From: Rhodospirillaceae bacterium
Lineage (GTDB): Bacteria; Pseudomonadota; Alphaproteobacteria; Bin65
Length of the DNA stretch: 64,000 nt
Assembly: GCA_026709535.1 (NCBI GenBank)
Contig: JAPOST010000081.1
Span: 1 to 64,000 of the forward strand
Reading direction: 5' to 3'
The notes under the pieces: generated by a model
Database searches by the model: none
What the model was told of the DNA's origin: nothing
What the model saw: only the letters and a program-made list of their open reading frames with translations
Position numbers and translations under genes: made by a program
In this document: in pieces, positions 51,339 through 61,149 of the stretch
Position numbering within the stretch: position 1 is the stretch's first letter
Layout: each line of letters starts with the position of its first letter

Positions 51339-51706
51339 ATGCTGAGTTGTGCGCTTCTGCAACCAGCAGTCGTTGATGCCAAGCGACAAGAGGATGTGTC
51401 GTCGCGCAATCAAGGCCGATCTGGCGAGGACCATCTTCTGGCTCCAACGCTTGATCCAGGTGTCAACATTTCTGTTGACGCGTGGAATTGCAGTTTTCCA
51501 GGATCTGATTGATGTCGGTTGTCGATGCTTGATGATCCCAACCTGGATTCGCCGGAAATTATCCATGAAGAGACAGCCTGCCGCCAAAGGAGCTTGAGGC
51601 AATACATTCAACGATTTCCAGGCAGAGTTCAGATCAGTCACTCGATCGGAAGAGGAGGCACGCCACGATACTGATGCGCAGTTGAGCATGCTGGTTATCC
51701 TCGCGC

Positions 51707-51724
51707 GCGCCAACCGGTTGGCGC
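51707..51724. repeat. 18-bp perfect palindrome GCGCCAACCGGTTGGCGC
   Basis: Directly read; lies in the noncoding region about 190 bp upstream of galU. Confidence 0.75.
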
Positions 51725-51915
51725 ACATTGGCAGAGTGCTGATAGCCGAGAAATGCTTGTGTTACAAACGGCGTGCTCGCACAGATCCGATCTGTCCGAT
51801 CCGCTATTTCGCGCGTATTCAGATATTCTGATGTATGCTGCGAAGCGGAAACTTACAGAAGATAGTGTGTACGTTCGATCTTGTTCATCATTCCAGAAAC
51901 TGGGCCGAGACGCTG

Positions 51916-52803
51916 ATGTCCCATACCATTCGCAAGGCAATATTTCCCGTCGCCGGGCTGGGTACCCGTTTGTTGCCGGCGACCAAGTCCATTCCGAAAG
52001 AAATGCTGCCTATCGTTGATCGGCCCATCATAGAATATGCGGTTGCTGAAGCCACAACCGCTGGCATCACGCATCTTATTTTTGTCAATTCGCGAGGCAA
52101 ATCGGCGCTGGAAGATCATTTCGACCGCCATGTCGAACTCGAAGAAGCCTTGATGCAAAAAGGAAAGACGGCGGAACTACACAGACTGACCGACATTATT
52201 CCGACCGGTGTATGCTGGAGCGTGGTGCGCCAGTCGGAAGCCCTGGGATTGGGACACGCTGTATGGTGCGCTCGTCATCTTATCGGTAACGAACCGTTTG
52301 CTGTCCTGTTACCGGACGATGTGATCATGGCCGACACGCCGTGCCTGCAACAGATGATGGACCGGCATCGGGAAGTGGGAGGCAATCTGGTAGCCGTCGA
52401 GAACGTGCCGGCAAATCAAACCAATCGTTACGGAATTCTGGATGCCGGTGCCGATGACGAGCGGCCTGACGGCCTCGTCGAGGTACACGGGCTGGTAGAG
52501 AAGCCCAGGCCGGAATACGCACCATCCACGCTGTCGATCATCGGCCGTTATATTCTGCAGCCGAATGTGTTTGACGCGCTTGAGAGCAGCAAAAAGGGTG
52601 TCGGTGGTGAAATTCAACTTACAGACGCCATGGCCGCCTTGATTGATCATCAGCCCTTTCACGGCTACAGGTTCGATGGAGTCAGATACGACTGTGGCGA
52701 TCGTCTGGGGTGGCTCAAAGCCAACGTGGCTTTTGCCTTGCGGCGGTCAGACTTGCTGGATGTGCGAGCAGCCCTGCAGGATATCCTGTCTCAATCTTCA
52801 TGA
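51916..52803 (+). CDS. galU: UTP--glucose-1-phosphate uridylyltransferase
   Basis: IRKAIFPVAGLGTRLLPATKSIPKEMLPIVDRPIIEYAV; Met at 51916. Confidence 0.95.
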   Translation: MSHTIRKAIFPVAGLGTRLLPATKSIPKEMLPIVDRPIIEYAVAEATTAGITHLIFVNSRGKSALEDHFDRHVELEEALMQKGKTAELHRLTDIIPTGVCWSVVRQSEALGLGHAVWCARHLIGNEPFAVLLPDDVIMADTPCLQQMMDRHREVGGNLVAVENVPANQTNRYGILDAGADDERPDGLVEVHGLVEKPRPEYAPSTLSIIGRYILQPNVFDALESSKKGVGGEIQLTDAMAALIDHQPFHGYRFDGVRYDCGDRLGWLKANVAFALRRSDLLDVRAALQDILSQSS

Positions 52804-52844
52804 TCTGTATTGGCGCGTAACGGCGCGCTATCCCGGAGGACCTG

Positions 52845-54167
52845 ATGCGAATCGCAATGATCGGAACCGGCTATGTTGGACTTGTGTCCGGCGCGTGTTT
52901 CTCGGAGTTCGGCACGACGGTCGCTTGCGTCGACAAGAATGCTGTCAAGATCGACATGCTCCGCGCCGGCAAGATGCCCATCTACGAGCCCGGCCTGGAT
53001 GATCTGGTGGCCCGAAACGTCGAAGCTGCCAGGCTGACCTTTACCACTGACCTGAAGGAAGCTGTAGCGGCCAGTGACGCTGTCTTCATTGCCGTGGGCA
53101 CGCCATCACGGCGCGGCGACGGGCACGCGGACCTCAGTTATATCTATGCTGCGGCGGAGGAAATCTCGGCGGCGCTGCGGGATTACACGGTCGTCGTAAC
53201 CAAATCGACAGTTCCGGTTGGCACCGGTCGCAGGGTGGAAGAGATCATTCGCAAGGCGAATCCCGATGCAGATTTCGACGTCGCTTCCAATCCGGAGTTT
53301 CTCCGTGAAGGATCAGCCATCAACGATTTCATGCGCCCGGACCGGGTTGTAATCGGAACAAGCATCGAACGCGCCCGTAATGTCATGCGCCGATTGTACC
53401 GACCGCTGTACCTCATTGAGACGCCCATTATATTCACTCGCCGGGAAACATCCGAGTTGATCAAGTACGCAGCAAACGCTTTTCTCGCGACCAAAGTCAC
53501 GTTCATCAACGAAATTGCGGATCTGTGCGAGAAAGTAGGGGCGGACGTGAATCAGGTGGCTCGCGGGATCGGCCTGGATGGACGTATCGGATCGAAATTT
53601 CTGCATGCTGGGCCTGGCTACGGGGGATCCTGCTTTCCCAAGGATACCCTTGCTCTGGTAAAGACAGCCCGTGACTACGCCTCTCCCTTGCGCATTGTCG
53701 AGGCTGTGGCCGATATCAACGACACACGCAAACGATCAATGGCGCTGAAGGTCATCGATGCATGCGACAGCGATGTCGACGGCAAGACAATTGCGGTCCT
53801 GGGTGTCACCTTCAAGCCTAATACCGACGATATGCGCGAAAGTCCTAGTCTTGACGTGATCCCGACGCTGCAAAATGCCGGCGCTTCGATTCGCGCCTAT
53901 GATCCGCAAGGCATGGAAGGAGCAGAGTTGCTGCTACCTGACGTTCAGTGGTGCGATAGCGCCTATGATGCCCTGTCGGATGCCGACGCTGTGGTGATCT
54001 TGACGGAATGGAATCAGTTTCGGAACCTGGATCTGGATCGGGTGAGAAACTTGCTGAAGACGCCGGTGTTTGTTGACCTCCGGAATATCTACGATCCTCG
54101 GGACATGCTTGAAGCCGGGTTCCGCTACAGTTCGATCGGGCGACCCGTCGAAGCCCGTGTCGACTGA
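52845..54167 (+). CDS. ugd: UDP-glucose 6-dehydrogenase
   Basis: MRIAMIGTGYVGLVSGACFSEFG, GPGYGGSCFPKDTLAL, GVTFKPNTDDMRESPS. Confidence 0.95.
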   Translation: MRIAMIGTGYVGLVSGACFSEFGTTVACVDKNAVKIDMLRAGKMPIYEPGLDDLVARNVEAARLTFTTDLKEAVAASDAVFIAVGTPSRRGDGHADLSYIYAAAEEISAALRDYTVVVTKSTVPVGTGRRVEEIIRKANPDADFDVASNPEFLREGSAINDFMRPDRVVIGTSIERARNVMRRLYRPLYLIETPIIFTRRETSELIKYAANAFLATKVTFINEIADLCEKVGADVNQVARGIGLDGRIGSKFLHAGPGYGGSCFPKDTLALVKTARDYASPLRIVEAVADINDTRKRSMALKVIDACDSDVDGKTIAVLGVTFKPNTDDMRESPSLDVIPTLQNAGASIRAYDPQGMEGAELLLPDVQWCDSAYDALSDADAVVILTEWNQFRNLDLDRVRNLLKTPVFVDLRNIYDPRDMLEAGFRYSSIGRPVEARVD

Positions 54168-54441
54168 CAACAGTGAGAGCGGATTTCTTTTTCGGCAGGA
54201 CGCTGGCGATGGATACAGCAACATCACAAACGAAGGACGCCGGCACAGGAGTACAGCGATGACGGATGGTCGCTCGGGGCTGGTTTTTTCCGGCCTGTCA
54301 GGAATGTCGGGTCGGGCTCTCTTCTCCGGTATCCGACCAAGTCCGCGCCCCGGCAGGCCAACCCGTCGGTGGCACACCATGCAACTGCGCCGCCACGACA
54401 GGTCTATCGAACAAGTCTTCCACTTTCATGAAAAATCCAGA

Positions 54442-56157
54442 CTAGCTGTTGGCCAAGACTTTGACTGCGAGGCAGCGCAAGCTCCTTTTTTTCAGAATAT
54501 CACAGGCCTTGTATGCCTCAGCCCGGGACATACCGGTGATCCGCGCTCGGTACAGCGCGTTGTTCGAGTTGTTGCGACGTGCAAGGATGCGAGTGTTTTT
54601 GCCCCGCGTAAATCGGTGGGGTAGCGCTTTCTGTGCCCGGTTCAGACCCTTTCTTGCCATCTTGTACTTGCTGAAAGCGCCAACCTGGATGGCGTAGGTT
54701 GACTTTTGGGAAGAGACCGTATCAACCACTCGCTGTGAAACGGTTCGCGTGACCGGTATGCGGCCGCTCACCGCAATGCATTCGATACCTCGACGGCGCA
54801 AGGAGCCACAGACCCGGCGCGCCTGGTTGGCGCGATAGCCCATCAGGCGGGCGATATAGATCGAGCGCCCTCGCTTGAGCCTGCGCTTGATTGAGGTCCG
54901 CGCCCGCGAACGATCATGCCGAGACAATCTTTTTCTGGCTTGCCGGATTGCCAACTGCGCCCGCCGCTGATTGTAAAAGGCACCAACCTGGACACCGTGG
55001 GACTGCTGGTATCGTATGACGCGTCTCTTGACGTAACGGGTGATCTGTTTGGTGCGCCGCCCATCATGCGACTTCTGCCCCGCATTGGGCTTGGAAGCAG
55101 AAGCGGATCGGGCCTCACTTCTGGATGAATTTTGTTTCGCAAGTGTCGATGAAATCTTTCTTTTTTGTCCTGATGAAGCAACCGCTCTGCGCGAGACAAC
55201 CGATTTCGATTTCGCCTGTCGCTGCGCCAGATTTCCGCCCACGCGAGAACGGGACGCAACGTGAATCTTGTGGATGCCACGTTTCCCCGCAACCCGGATG
55301 CGCCGCGCTTTGCGCCACCCGCTTGCGATCAGTTGGCTGGTTGCGCGATAGCGAATTTCGGAAGTCCTGGCTCCCAGAACGATGGTGACAAGCCGCTCTC
55401 GGCCTCTGCGAGCGCTTGATGCCAGATTAAAACGCGCGCGCCTCGTGTATCCCGTCTTCATTCCGTCAATATCGGGGTGAGAATGGAGCAGCCGATTCGT
55501 ATTACGAAACGTCCTCCGGCCAAACCTGTAATAGCGGGTTGCGAAAATTCGATAGTGTTGCGGGTAATGGCGGATCAGGGCGCTAGCCAGTACGGCCATG
55601 TCCCGTGCTGTGGTGCGTTGTCCGGAAGCCGGCAGGCCGGAAGCGTTCCGAAAGACAGTCCGGCGCATGCCCAATTGTCGTCCGCGGACAGTCATCAGAC
55701 GGGCGAAACGCCGTTCGCTGCCGCCGATCTTCTCAGCCAGGGCCGCCGCCGCGTCATTGGCAGACTTTAGCGCGGTGGCATAGACTAGGTCACGCACGCT
55801 CACTCGAGTGCCAGCACGAAGATTCAGCCTTGTCGGGGAACGAGTAACGGCGTGCCGTGATAGTGTGACACGGGTATTCCAGTGGATACGCCGTTGCGAC
55901 AGGGCTTCGAAAACCAGATAAAGCGTCATCATCTTGTTGAGCGACGCTGGCGCGTGACTGGCATCAGCATTTCTGGACTGCAAGATCGCGCCTGTTGCCG
56001 CATTCACGGTGATCGACGATTTGACACGTCCCTGCGCTGCGGTCGTTGCGACAACCAGAGTACCCAAAATGCAAGCGCCAAGGGCGAGGCTGCCCAAGGA
56101 CCGCCTCGTGACAATCGCGCCGGTTTGTGTTGTACGTGCTAGCATCAAGGATATCAA
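54442..56157 (-). CDS. D-alanyl-D-alanine carboxypeptidase with two C-terminal SPOR-like repeats
   Basis: SxxK (SLNK), SxN (SAN), KTG (GMKTGYTRRA); two repeats GVQVGAFYNQRRAQLAI...RRRGIECIAV and AIQVGAFSKYKMARKGL...KKRSLRCLAV; very Arg-rich. Confidence 0.88.
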   Translation of the reverse strand: MISLMLARTTQTGAIVTRRSLGSLALGACILGTLVVATTAAQGRVKSSITVNAATGAILQSRNADASHAPASLNKMMTLYLVFEALSQRRIHWNTRVTLSRHAVTRSPTRLNLRAGTRVSVRDLVYATALKSANDAAAALAEKIGGSERRFARLMTVRGRQLGMRRTVFRNASGLPASGQRTTARDMAVLASALIRHYPQHYRIFATRYYRFGRRTFRNTNRLLHSHPDIDGMKTGYTRRARFNLASSARRGRERLVTIVLGARTSEIRYRATSQLIASGWRKARRIRVAGKRGIHKIHVASRSRVGGNLAQRQAKSKSVVSRRAVASSGQKRKISSTLAKQNSSRSEARSASASKPNAGQKSHDGRRTKQITRYVKRRVIRYQQSHGVQVGAFYNQRRAQLAIRQARKRLSRHDRSRARTSIKRRLKRGRSIYIARLMGYRANQARRVCGSLRRRGIECIAVSGRIPVTRTVSQRVVDTVSSQKSTYAIQVGAFSKYKMARKGLNRAQKALPHRFTRGKNTRILARRNNSNNALYRARITGMSRAEAYKACDILKKRSLRCLAVKVLANS

Positions 56158-56499
56158 CGTTCCACTGCCCGGTTTCGATTTGTCCCAACCTTGGCCTGAC
56201 CTGCGTTTGCAAATGGTTGACGTCCGAACCGGTCATCAATTTTTTGCAATATCAACCGGTGCAGCATCGGAACGCGTCCAGCAACATTCTCGGGCTTTGA
56301 CATTTGACCATGCCAGTCTTTCCGCGACCTCATTGACCGGATACTATCAGCATCTTCGCAACCTTGCAATGATCAGGATAGTCAGCAAAAAATACGCAAG
56401 AAACAAAAAATGTGAGGCAAAGTCAATCAACAGTTCTAATCTTGGTCAATAATATTGGCTCATTTTGCGAATCGCAGCATGATGGCATCCTTGCTTGCG

Positions 56500-57030
56500 T
56501 TCTGCTTTGGAGGGTCAAGCGGTTTCTGGACCGGTTTTGGCGTGTTGACGAGTTCAGGGTGCCGCCATTGCTTTCTGTCGGCAACGTGCCTTGACGCCGG
56601 ACCGGCTGGCCGGGATCGTGGAGGCAGATAAGATTTTCGTCCTTGCAAGCCGTAAGGGGAATCGAAAACTGGATTACAGGCTCTGCCGACGCAGTGGCAA
56701 GGCTGGGAAGCGCGGCCTTTCATGCAAGCCATTGCCGCTGCCGACTGTGAGCAGGAAGGGTGAAAAGACGCGAGAGCCGTTTCTTGCTCCGAATGCGCTG
56801 CTTGTCTCCGACGTCAACCGCTGTTTCCCGCCTGACGTGGCGTCCCTCACGAAGGCATCAATGCTTCAGCTGGCGAACGGATCCACGGCGCGGTGCACAT
56901 CCAGACGATCAACAACCAATATCGCCAGTTCAAGGGCTCCCTGCGCCGCCAACGCGACATCGCCACCAGATGATCTGAGGTGGTTCATCTCATTGCACTC
57001 GGACATCAGCCAGCGCCCAAAGCCTGCCTC
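56500..57030 (+). pseudogene. Degenerate IS1595-type (ISXO2-like) transposase
   Basis: DRLAGIVEADKIFVLASRKGNRKLDYRLCRRSGKAGKRGLS, then LAPNALLVSDVNRCFPP, then in another frame EGINASAGERIHGAVHIQTINNQYRQFKGSLRRQRDIATR, then LRWFISLHSDISQRPKPAS, collinear with the usual 'GIVEADETY..ESRKG...LVSDGNRCYP...NxSAGERxRGALHIQTVN...RGIATKYLDSYLRWF' text but split by frameshifts and stops. Confidence 0.72.
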
Positions 57031-57414
57031 CAACCGCAAGGGCAGGGTTGCCGTTGACGACGTACTCCCATGCCGCGTCGGGGATGTCGCGAATATGGCT
57101 GACGTGGAACGGCTTGTTCAGGAAACATGACGGCCAGACCCGGTTGATGATCAGGTTGCCTGTTCCTCGGCAGGCGTCTGCTCTTCGACTCCATGTCACC
57201 GAGACGCGGCGGAATGATTTCCTTGCAACCGGACCAATTCTCCGAAGCCGCCTGAAGCCAATAATGCGCACGTTCATCGACCTGCACGGAAAAATCCGGA
57301 TCCGATAGCGGCCGACATTGCGTTTGTCGACAGCAGGAGCTGCTTGACAGCATAGTACGGCGACATAAAGCATGCTGCGGGCATGACCGACATAGTGAGG
57401 GGAACGCCAGCGTC

Positions 57415-59244
57415 ATGGTTGACATGATCCGAATTGGCGGCGCGAGTGGTTACTGGGGCGAATCGGCAATGGCAACGCCCCAATTGCTTGCTGACCGGTC
57501 AGTCGATTTTCTGGTCTACGACTATCTGGCCGAGATCACGATGTCGATTATGTCCCGCGCCCGGGCGAGTGACCCTGCCATGGGCTACGCTACCGATTTC
57601 ATATCGACGGTACTCAAGCCGAATATCCGGGATATTGCCGCTCAAGGCGTGAAGGTGATCAGCAACGCTGGCGGCATGAATCCCCAAGCCTGCGCAGCGG
57701 CGGTTCGCGCAGTCAGTGACGCGGCAGGGCTCGACCTGAAAATCGGCGTGATTCGTGGTGACGACCTGTTGGCAGAAAAGAACAGGTTTGCCTCCGCCGT
57801 CCCGACCGAGATGTTCAGCGGTCAAGCTTTCCCGCCGCCGGAAAAGCTGGTCAGCATCAATGCCTACATAGGTGCATTCCCGATCGCAGCGGCGCTGGAT
57901 GCAGGCGCCGACATCGTCATTACGGGCCGATGCGTTGACAGCGCGGTCACGTTGGGAGCCTGTGTTCATGCCTTTGGTTGGCAGCCTGGCGACTGGAACC
58001 GACTGGCGGCCGGAAGCTTGGCCGGTCACGTGCTGGAGTGCGGGCCGCAGGCGACCGGTGGCAACCACACCGACTGGGAGGATATAGCAGAGACAATCCA
58101 CGCCATCGGATATCCGATATGTGATATCCAGAGGGACGGCAGTTTCATGGTGCGGAAGCCGAAAGGAACGGGCGGCAAGGTGACGATCGGTACGGTCGCC
58201 GAGCAAATGCTCTACGAAATCGGCGATCCGCAAGCCTACCTGCTGCCTGACGTCTCCTGCGACTTCTCGACCGTAGAATTGAATCAGATCAGCGAAGATT
58301 GCGTCCGGGTGGCGGGCGCGACCGGATTTGCCGCGCCGTCCACCTACAAGTCCAGCATCACATGGGCCGATGGGTTTCGCGCCGGCGCATATTTTACCTT
58401 TACCGGCCGTGATGCTGATCGGAAGGCGACAGTGTTTGCGAATGCCGCTCTTGCGCGGGCACGGGCGGCTTTGCGTGGTCGGAGCATGGACGAATTCACC
58501 GAAACCAGCGTCGAAGTCCTCGGCGCCGAAAGCCAATATGGCGACGCGCGAAAGATCGGCAGCGCCCGGGAAGTCGTGCTGAAGCTGGCTGCCAAGCATC
58601 CGGAAGCAGTCGGCGTCGACATCCTGTTGAAGGAAGCCTCCGGCATGGGATTGGCGACTCCATCGGCGCTCTCAGGGTTTGCCGGTACACGGCCGAAGCC
58701 TTCTCCGGTGGTTCGTCTGTTTTCCTTCCTGGTACCGAAAGAAGATGTGACATTGCTGGTCGAAGTGGATGGCCAACCACTCGAATATGCAGAACCTGTG
58801 ACGCAGGACGACGGTCGCCGGCCTTGCCGCCCGGAGCCTCCCTTTATTATCACGAATACCGAAGACATGATGATGATTCGGTTGGAGGAGCTCGCCTGGG
58901 GCCGCAGTGGCGACAAGGGCGACAAGGCCAATATCGGCATCGCCGCCCGCAACGCGACTTACCTGCCGTGGATCTGGCAGGCCCTGACCGAAGACGCAGT
59001 TGCGCAGTACTTTGCGCATTTCCTGACCGGTGCCGCCGGACAGTCGGTCGAGCGCTTTCTGCTGCCCGGCATCAACGCGATCAACTTCCTTTTGCATGAC
59101 GTTCTGGGCGGCGGCGGCATCGCCAGTCTGCGCAACGACAGCCAAGGCAAGGGCTATGCCCAATTGCTGCTGGATTATACCATTCCGGTCCCACGAGATC
59201 TGGCGCTACAGGCCGAATCAGGGCGAGAGGAGCGGGCTGCATGA
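57415..59244 (+). CDS. atuA: Acyclic terpene utilization AtuA family protein (DUF1446)
   Basis: IRIGGASGYWGES, VISNAGGMNPQACAAAV, C-terminal LAWGRSGDKGDKANIGIAAR. Confidence 0.85.
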   Translation: MVDMIRIGGASGYWGESAMATPQLLADRSVDFLVYDYLAEITMSIMSRARASDPAMGYATDFISTVLKPNIRDIAAQGVKVISNAGGMNPQACAAAVRAVSDAAGLDLKIGVIRGDDLLAEKNRFASAVPTEMFSGQAFPPPEKLVSINAYIGAFPIAAALDAGADIVITGRCVDSAVTLGACVHAFGWQPGDWNRLAAGSLAGHVLECGPQATGGNHTDWEDIAETIHAIGYPICDIQRDGSFMVRKPKGTGGKVTIGTVAEQMLYEIGDPQAYLLPDVSCDFSTVELNQISEDCVRVAGATGFAAPSTYKSSITWADGFRAGAYFTFTGRDADRKATVFANAALARARAALRGRSMDEFTETSVEVLGAESQYGDARKIGSAREVVLKLAAKHPEAVGVDILLKEASGMGLATPSALSGFAGTRPKPSPVVRLFSFLVPKEDVTLLVEVDGQPLEYAEPVTQDDGRRPCRPEPPFIITNTEDMMMIRLEELAWGRSGDKGDKANIGIAARNATYLPWIWQALTEDAVAQYFAHFLTGAAGQSVERFLLPGINAINFLLHDVLGGGGIASLRNDSQGKGYAQLLLDYTIPVPRDLALQAESGREERAA

Positions 59245-60860
59245 ACCGGTTTCAATCCCGAATCGATCCGTCCGGCGGGGAATTCAAGAACAATCGGGCC
59301 GACATGCTTGGCCTGATCGACAAACTTCGGGAATTGAACAGCCGCGGGGCCAGCCGCTCGGAAGTTCGCAAACCGCGCTTCGAGCAACGTGGCCAGATCA
59401 CGCCACGCGAGCGGCTGACGCGACTGCTTGATCCCGGGATGCCTTTCCTGACAATCGGCAATATCGCCGGATATCTGTTCGATGCCAAGAAAGAGGAAGA
59501 ATCGCTGCCGGGCGGCAACGTGATCGCCGGCATTGGCTATGTCAACGGCGTGCGTTGTGCGATTGCCGTTGACGACAGCGGAATCCAGGCTGGCGCCCTG
59601 ACCGGCGCCACGGTGTATCGAATCCAGCGCAGTCAGGAAATTGCGCTTGAACAGAAGATGCCCTTCGTTCATCTGGTCGAAAGCGCCGGCGCGAATTTGA
59701 TGGAATACAGGGTCGAAGGCTTTCTTGCCGGCGGAAAGCTTTTCGCAAACCAGGCTCTCCTCTCGAAAGCCGGGATACCCGTCATCACGATCCTGCACGG
59801 TTCATCCACGGCGGGTGGCGCCTACATGCCGGGGATGAGCGACTATGTCATCGGCGTAAGGGGCAGGGGCCATGCCTTTCTGGCCGGACCGCCGCTCCTC
59901 GAGGCTGCGACGGGAGAAATCGCGACAGAGGACGAGTTGGGCAGCGCGGCGATGCACGCCACCGTCTCCGGCCTGGTCGAATATCTGGCGGAGGATGACG
60001 GCGAAGGAATCGATATCGCTCGCAATGTGATCCGACACCTGCACTGGAATAGCGGTGAGATGTCAGGATTTCATGAAGGCCGCCCGCCTGCCTACGACCC
60101 GGATGAGATCGCCGGGATCGTTCCGGTCGATTATCGCAAGCCATACGACGTGCGGGAGGTCGTGGCGCGGGTCGTCGATGATTCGGACTTCCTGGATTTC
60201 AAATCAGGCTTCGGTATTTCGACAGTTTGCATGCAGGCGGAGGTTCATGGTCAGGCCTGCGGGCTGATCGGCAACAACGGCCCGATTGATCCGGACGGGG
60301 CCGCCAAGGCTACCCAATTTCTGCAGCTCTGTGACCAGTCCGGTATTCCCGTGGTGTTCCTGCAGAACACCACGGGCTACATGGTGGGCGCAGCCTATGA
60401 ACGCGCCGGAATGATCAAGCACGGTTCCAAGATGATCCAGAGCGTGCGCAATATCGATGTGCCGCGCCTTACCTTCATGATCGGCGCGAGTTTCGGAGCC
60501 GGTAATTATGGCATGTGCGGCCGCGGTTACGATCCGGATTTTCTCTATACCTGGCCTAACGCCACAACTGGCGTTATGGGTGGCGACCAGGCGGCAAGGA
60601 CCATGTCCATCGTCGCTGAACGGGCGGCGCAGGAAAAAGGAGAAAAAATCGATCCGGAGATGCGGAAACAGCAGGAAGCCATGCTGACGCATCACTTCGA
60701 CAGCCAATCAGGCGCTTTCTACACATCCGGCCATATGCAGGATGACGGCATGATCGATCCGCGGGAGACGCGGCAAACGCTCGGGTGCCTGCTGTCGATC
60801 GTCAATGAAGGACGACGGCGTACGGTGCGTCCCAACAGCTTCGGCGTGGCGCGGATATAG
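59241..60860 (+). CDS. Acyl-CoA carboxylase, carboxyltransferase subunit (AtuC-like)
   Basis: [71 protein letters not shown] overlap with atuA. Confidence 0.88.
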   Translation: MNRFQSRIDPSGGEFKNNRADMLGLIDKLRELNSRGASRSEVRKPRFEQRGQITPRERLTRLLDPGMPFLTIGNIAGYLFDAKKEEESLPGGNVIAGIGYVNGVRCAIAVDDSGIQAGALTGATVYRIQRSQEIALEQKMPFVHLVESAGANLMEYRVEGFLAGGKLFANQALLSKAGIPVITILHGSSTAGGAYMPGMSDYVIGVRGRGHAFLAGPPLLEAATGEIATEDELGSAAMHATVSGLVEYLAEDDGEGIDIARNVIRHLHWNSGEMSGFHEGRPPAYDPDEIAGIVPVDYRKPYDVREVVARVVDDSDFLDFKSGFGISTVCMQAEVHGQACGLIGNNGPIDPDGAAKATQFLQLCDQSGIPVVFLQNTTGYMVGAAYERAGMIKHGSKMIQSVRNIDVPRLTFMIGASFGAGNYGMCGRGYDPDFLYTWPNATTGVMGGDQAARTMSIVAERAAQEKGEKIDPEMRKQQEAMLTHHFDSQSGAFYTSGHMQDDGMIDPRETRQTLGCLLSIVNEGRRRTVRPNSFGVARI

Positions 60861-61145
60861 ATGATTGCAATGGGCATCTCCGGTTGCATCTGTAGCCCAC
60901 CGGACAACCCGACGCCGGACGCTGTATTGCGCCCCATGCCGACAGCCTGGCGGGTGCTTCAGGCCGACATCCGCCACAATGGAACGCGCTACGCAAGAGA
61001 TGCTGACGCCGAGACGACGGAAACCATCGTGCAGACCGTTCACCTACCGTGGGACCAGATGATCGCATGTGCGGCGTGCGTATCGGGCGACAGATCGACA
61101 GAAGCATTGCGGTCATTTCGAGTCGATGTCGAGAAGACCCGATAA
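60861..61145 (+). CDS. Small hypothetical protein between carboxylase subunit genes
   Basis: 94-aa ORF starting immediately after the carboxyltransferase stop, filling an otherwise noncoding gap; no family recognised. Confidence 0.4.
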   Translation: MIAMGISGCICSPPDNPTPDAVLRPMPTAWRVLQADIRHNGTRYARDADAETTETIVQTVHLPWDQMIACAACVSGDRSTEALRSFRVDVEKTR

Positions 61146-61149
61146 CGCC

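Noticed and set aside
57499-58599. 366-aa minus-strand ORF
   Set aside because: Antisense shadow of atuA.
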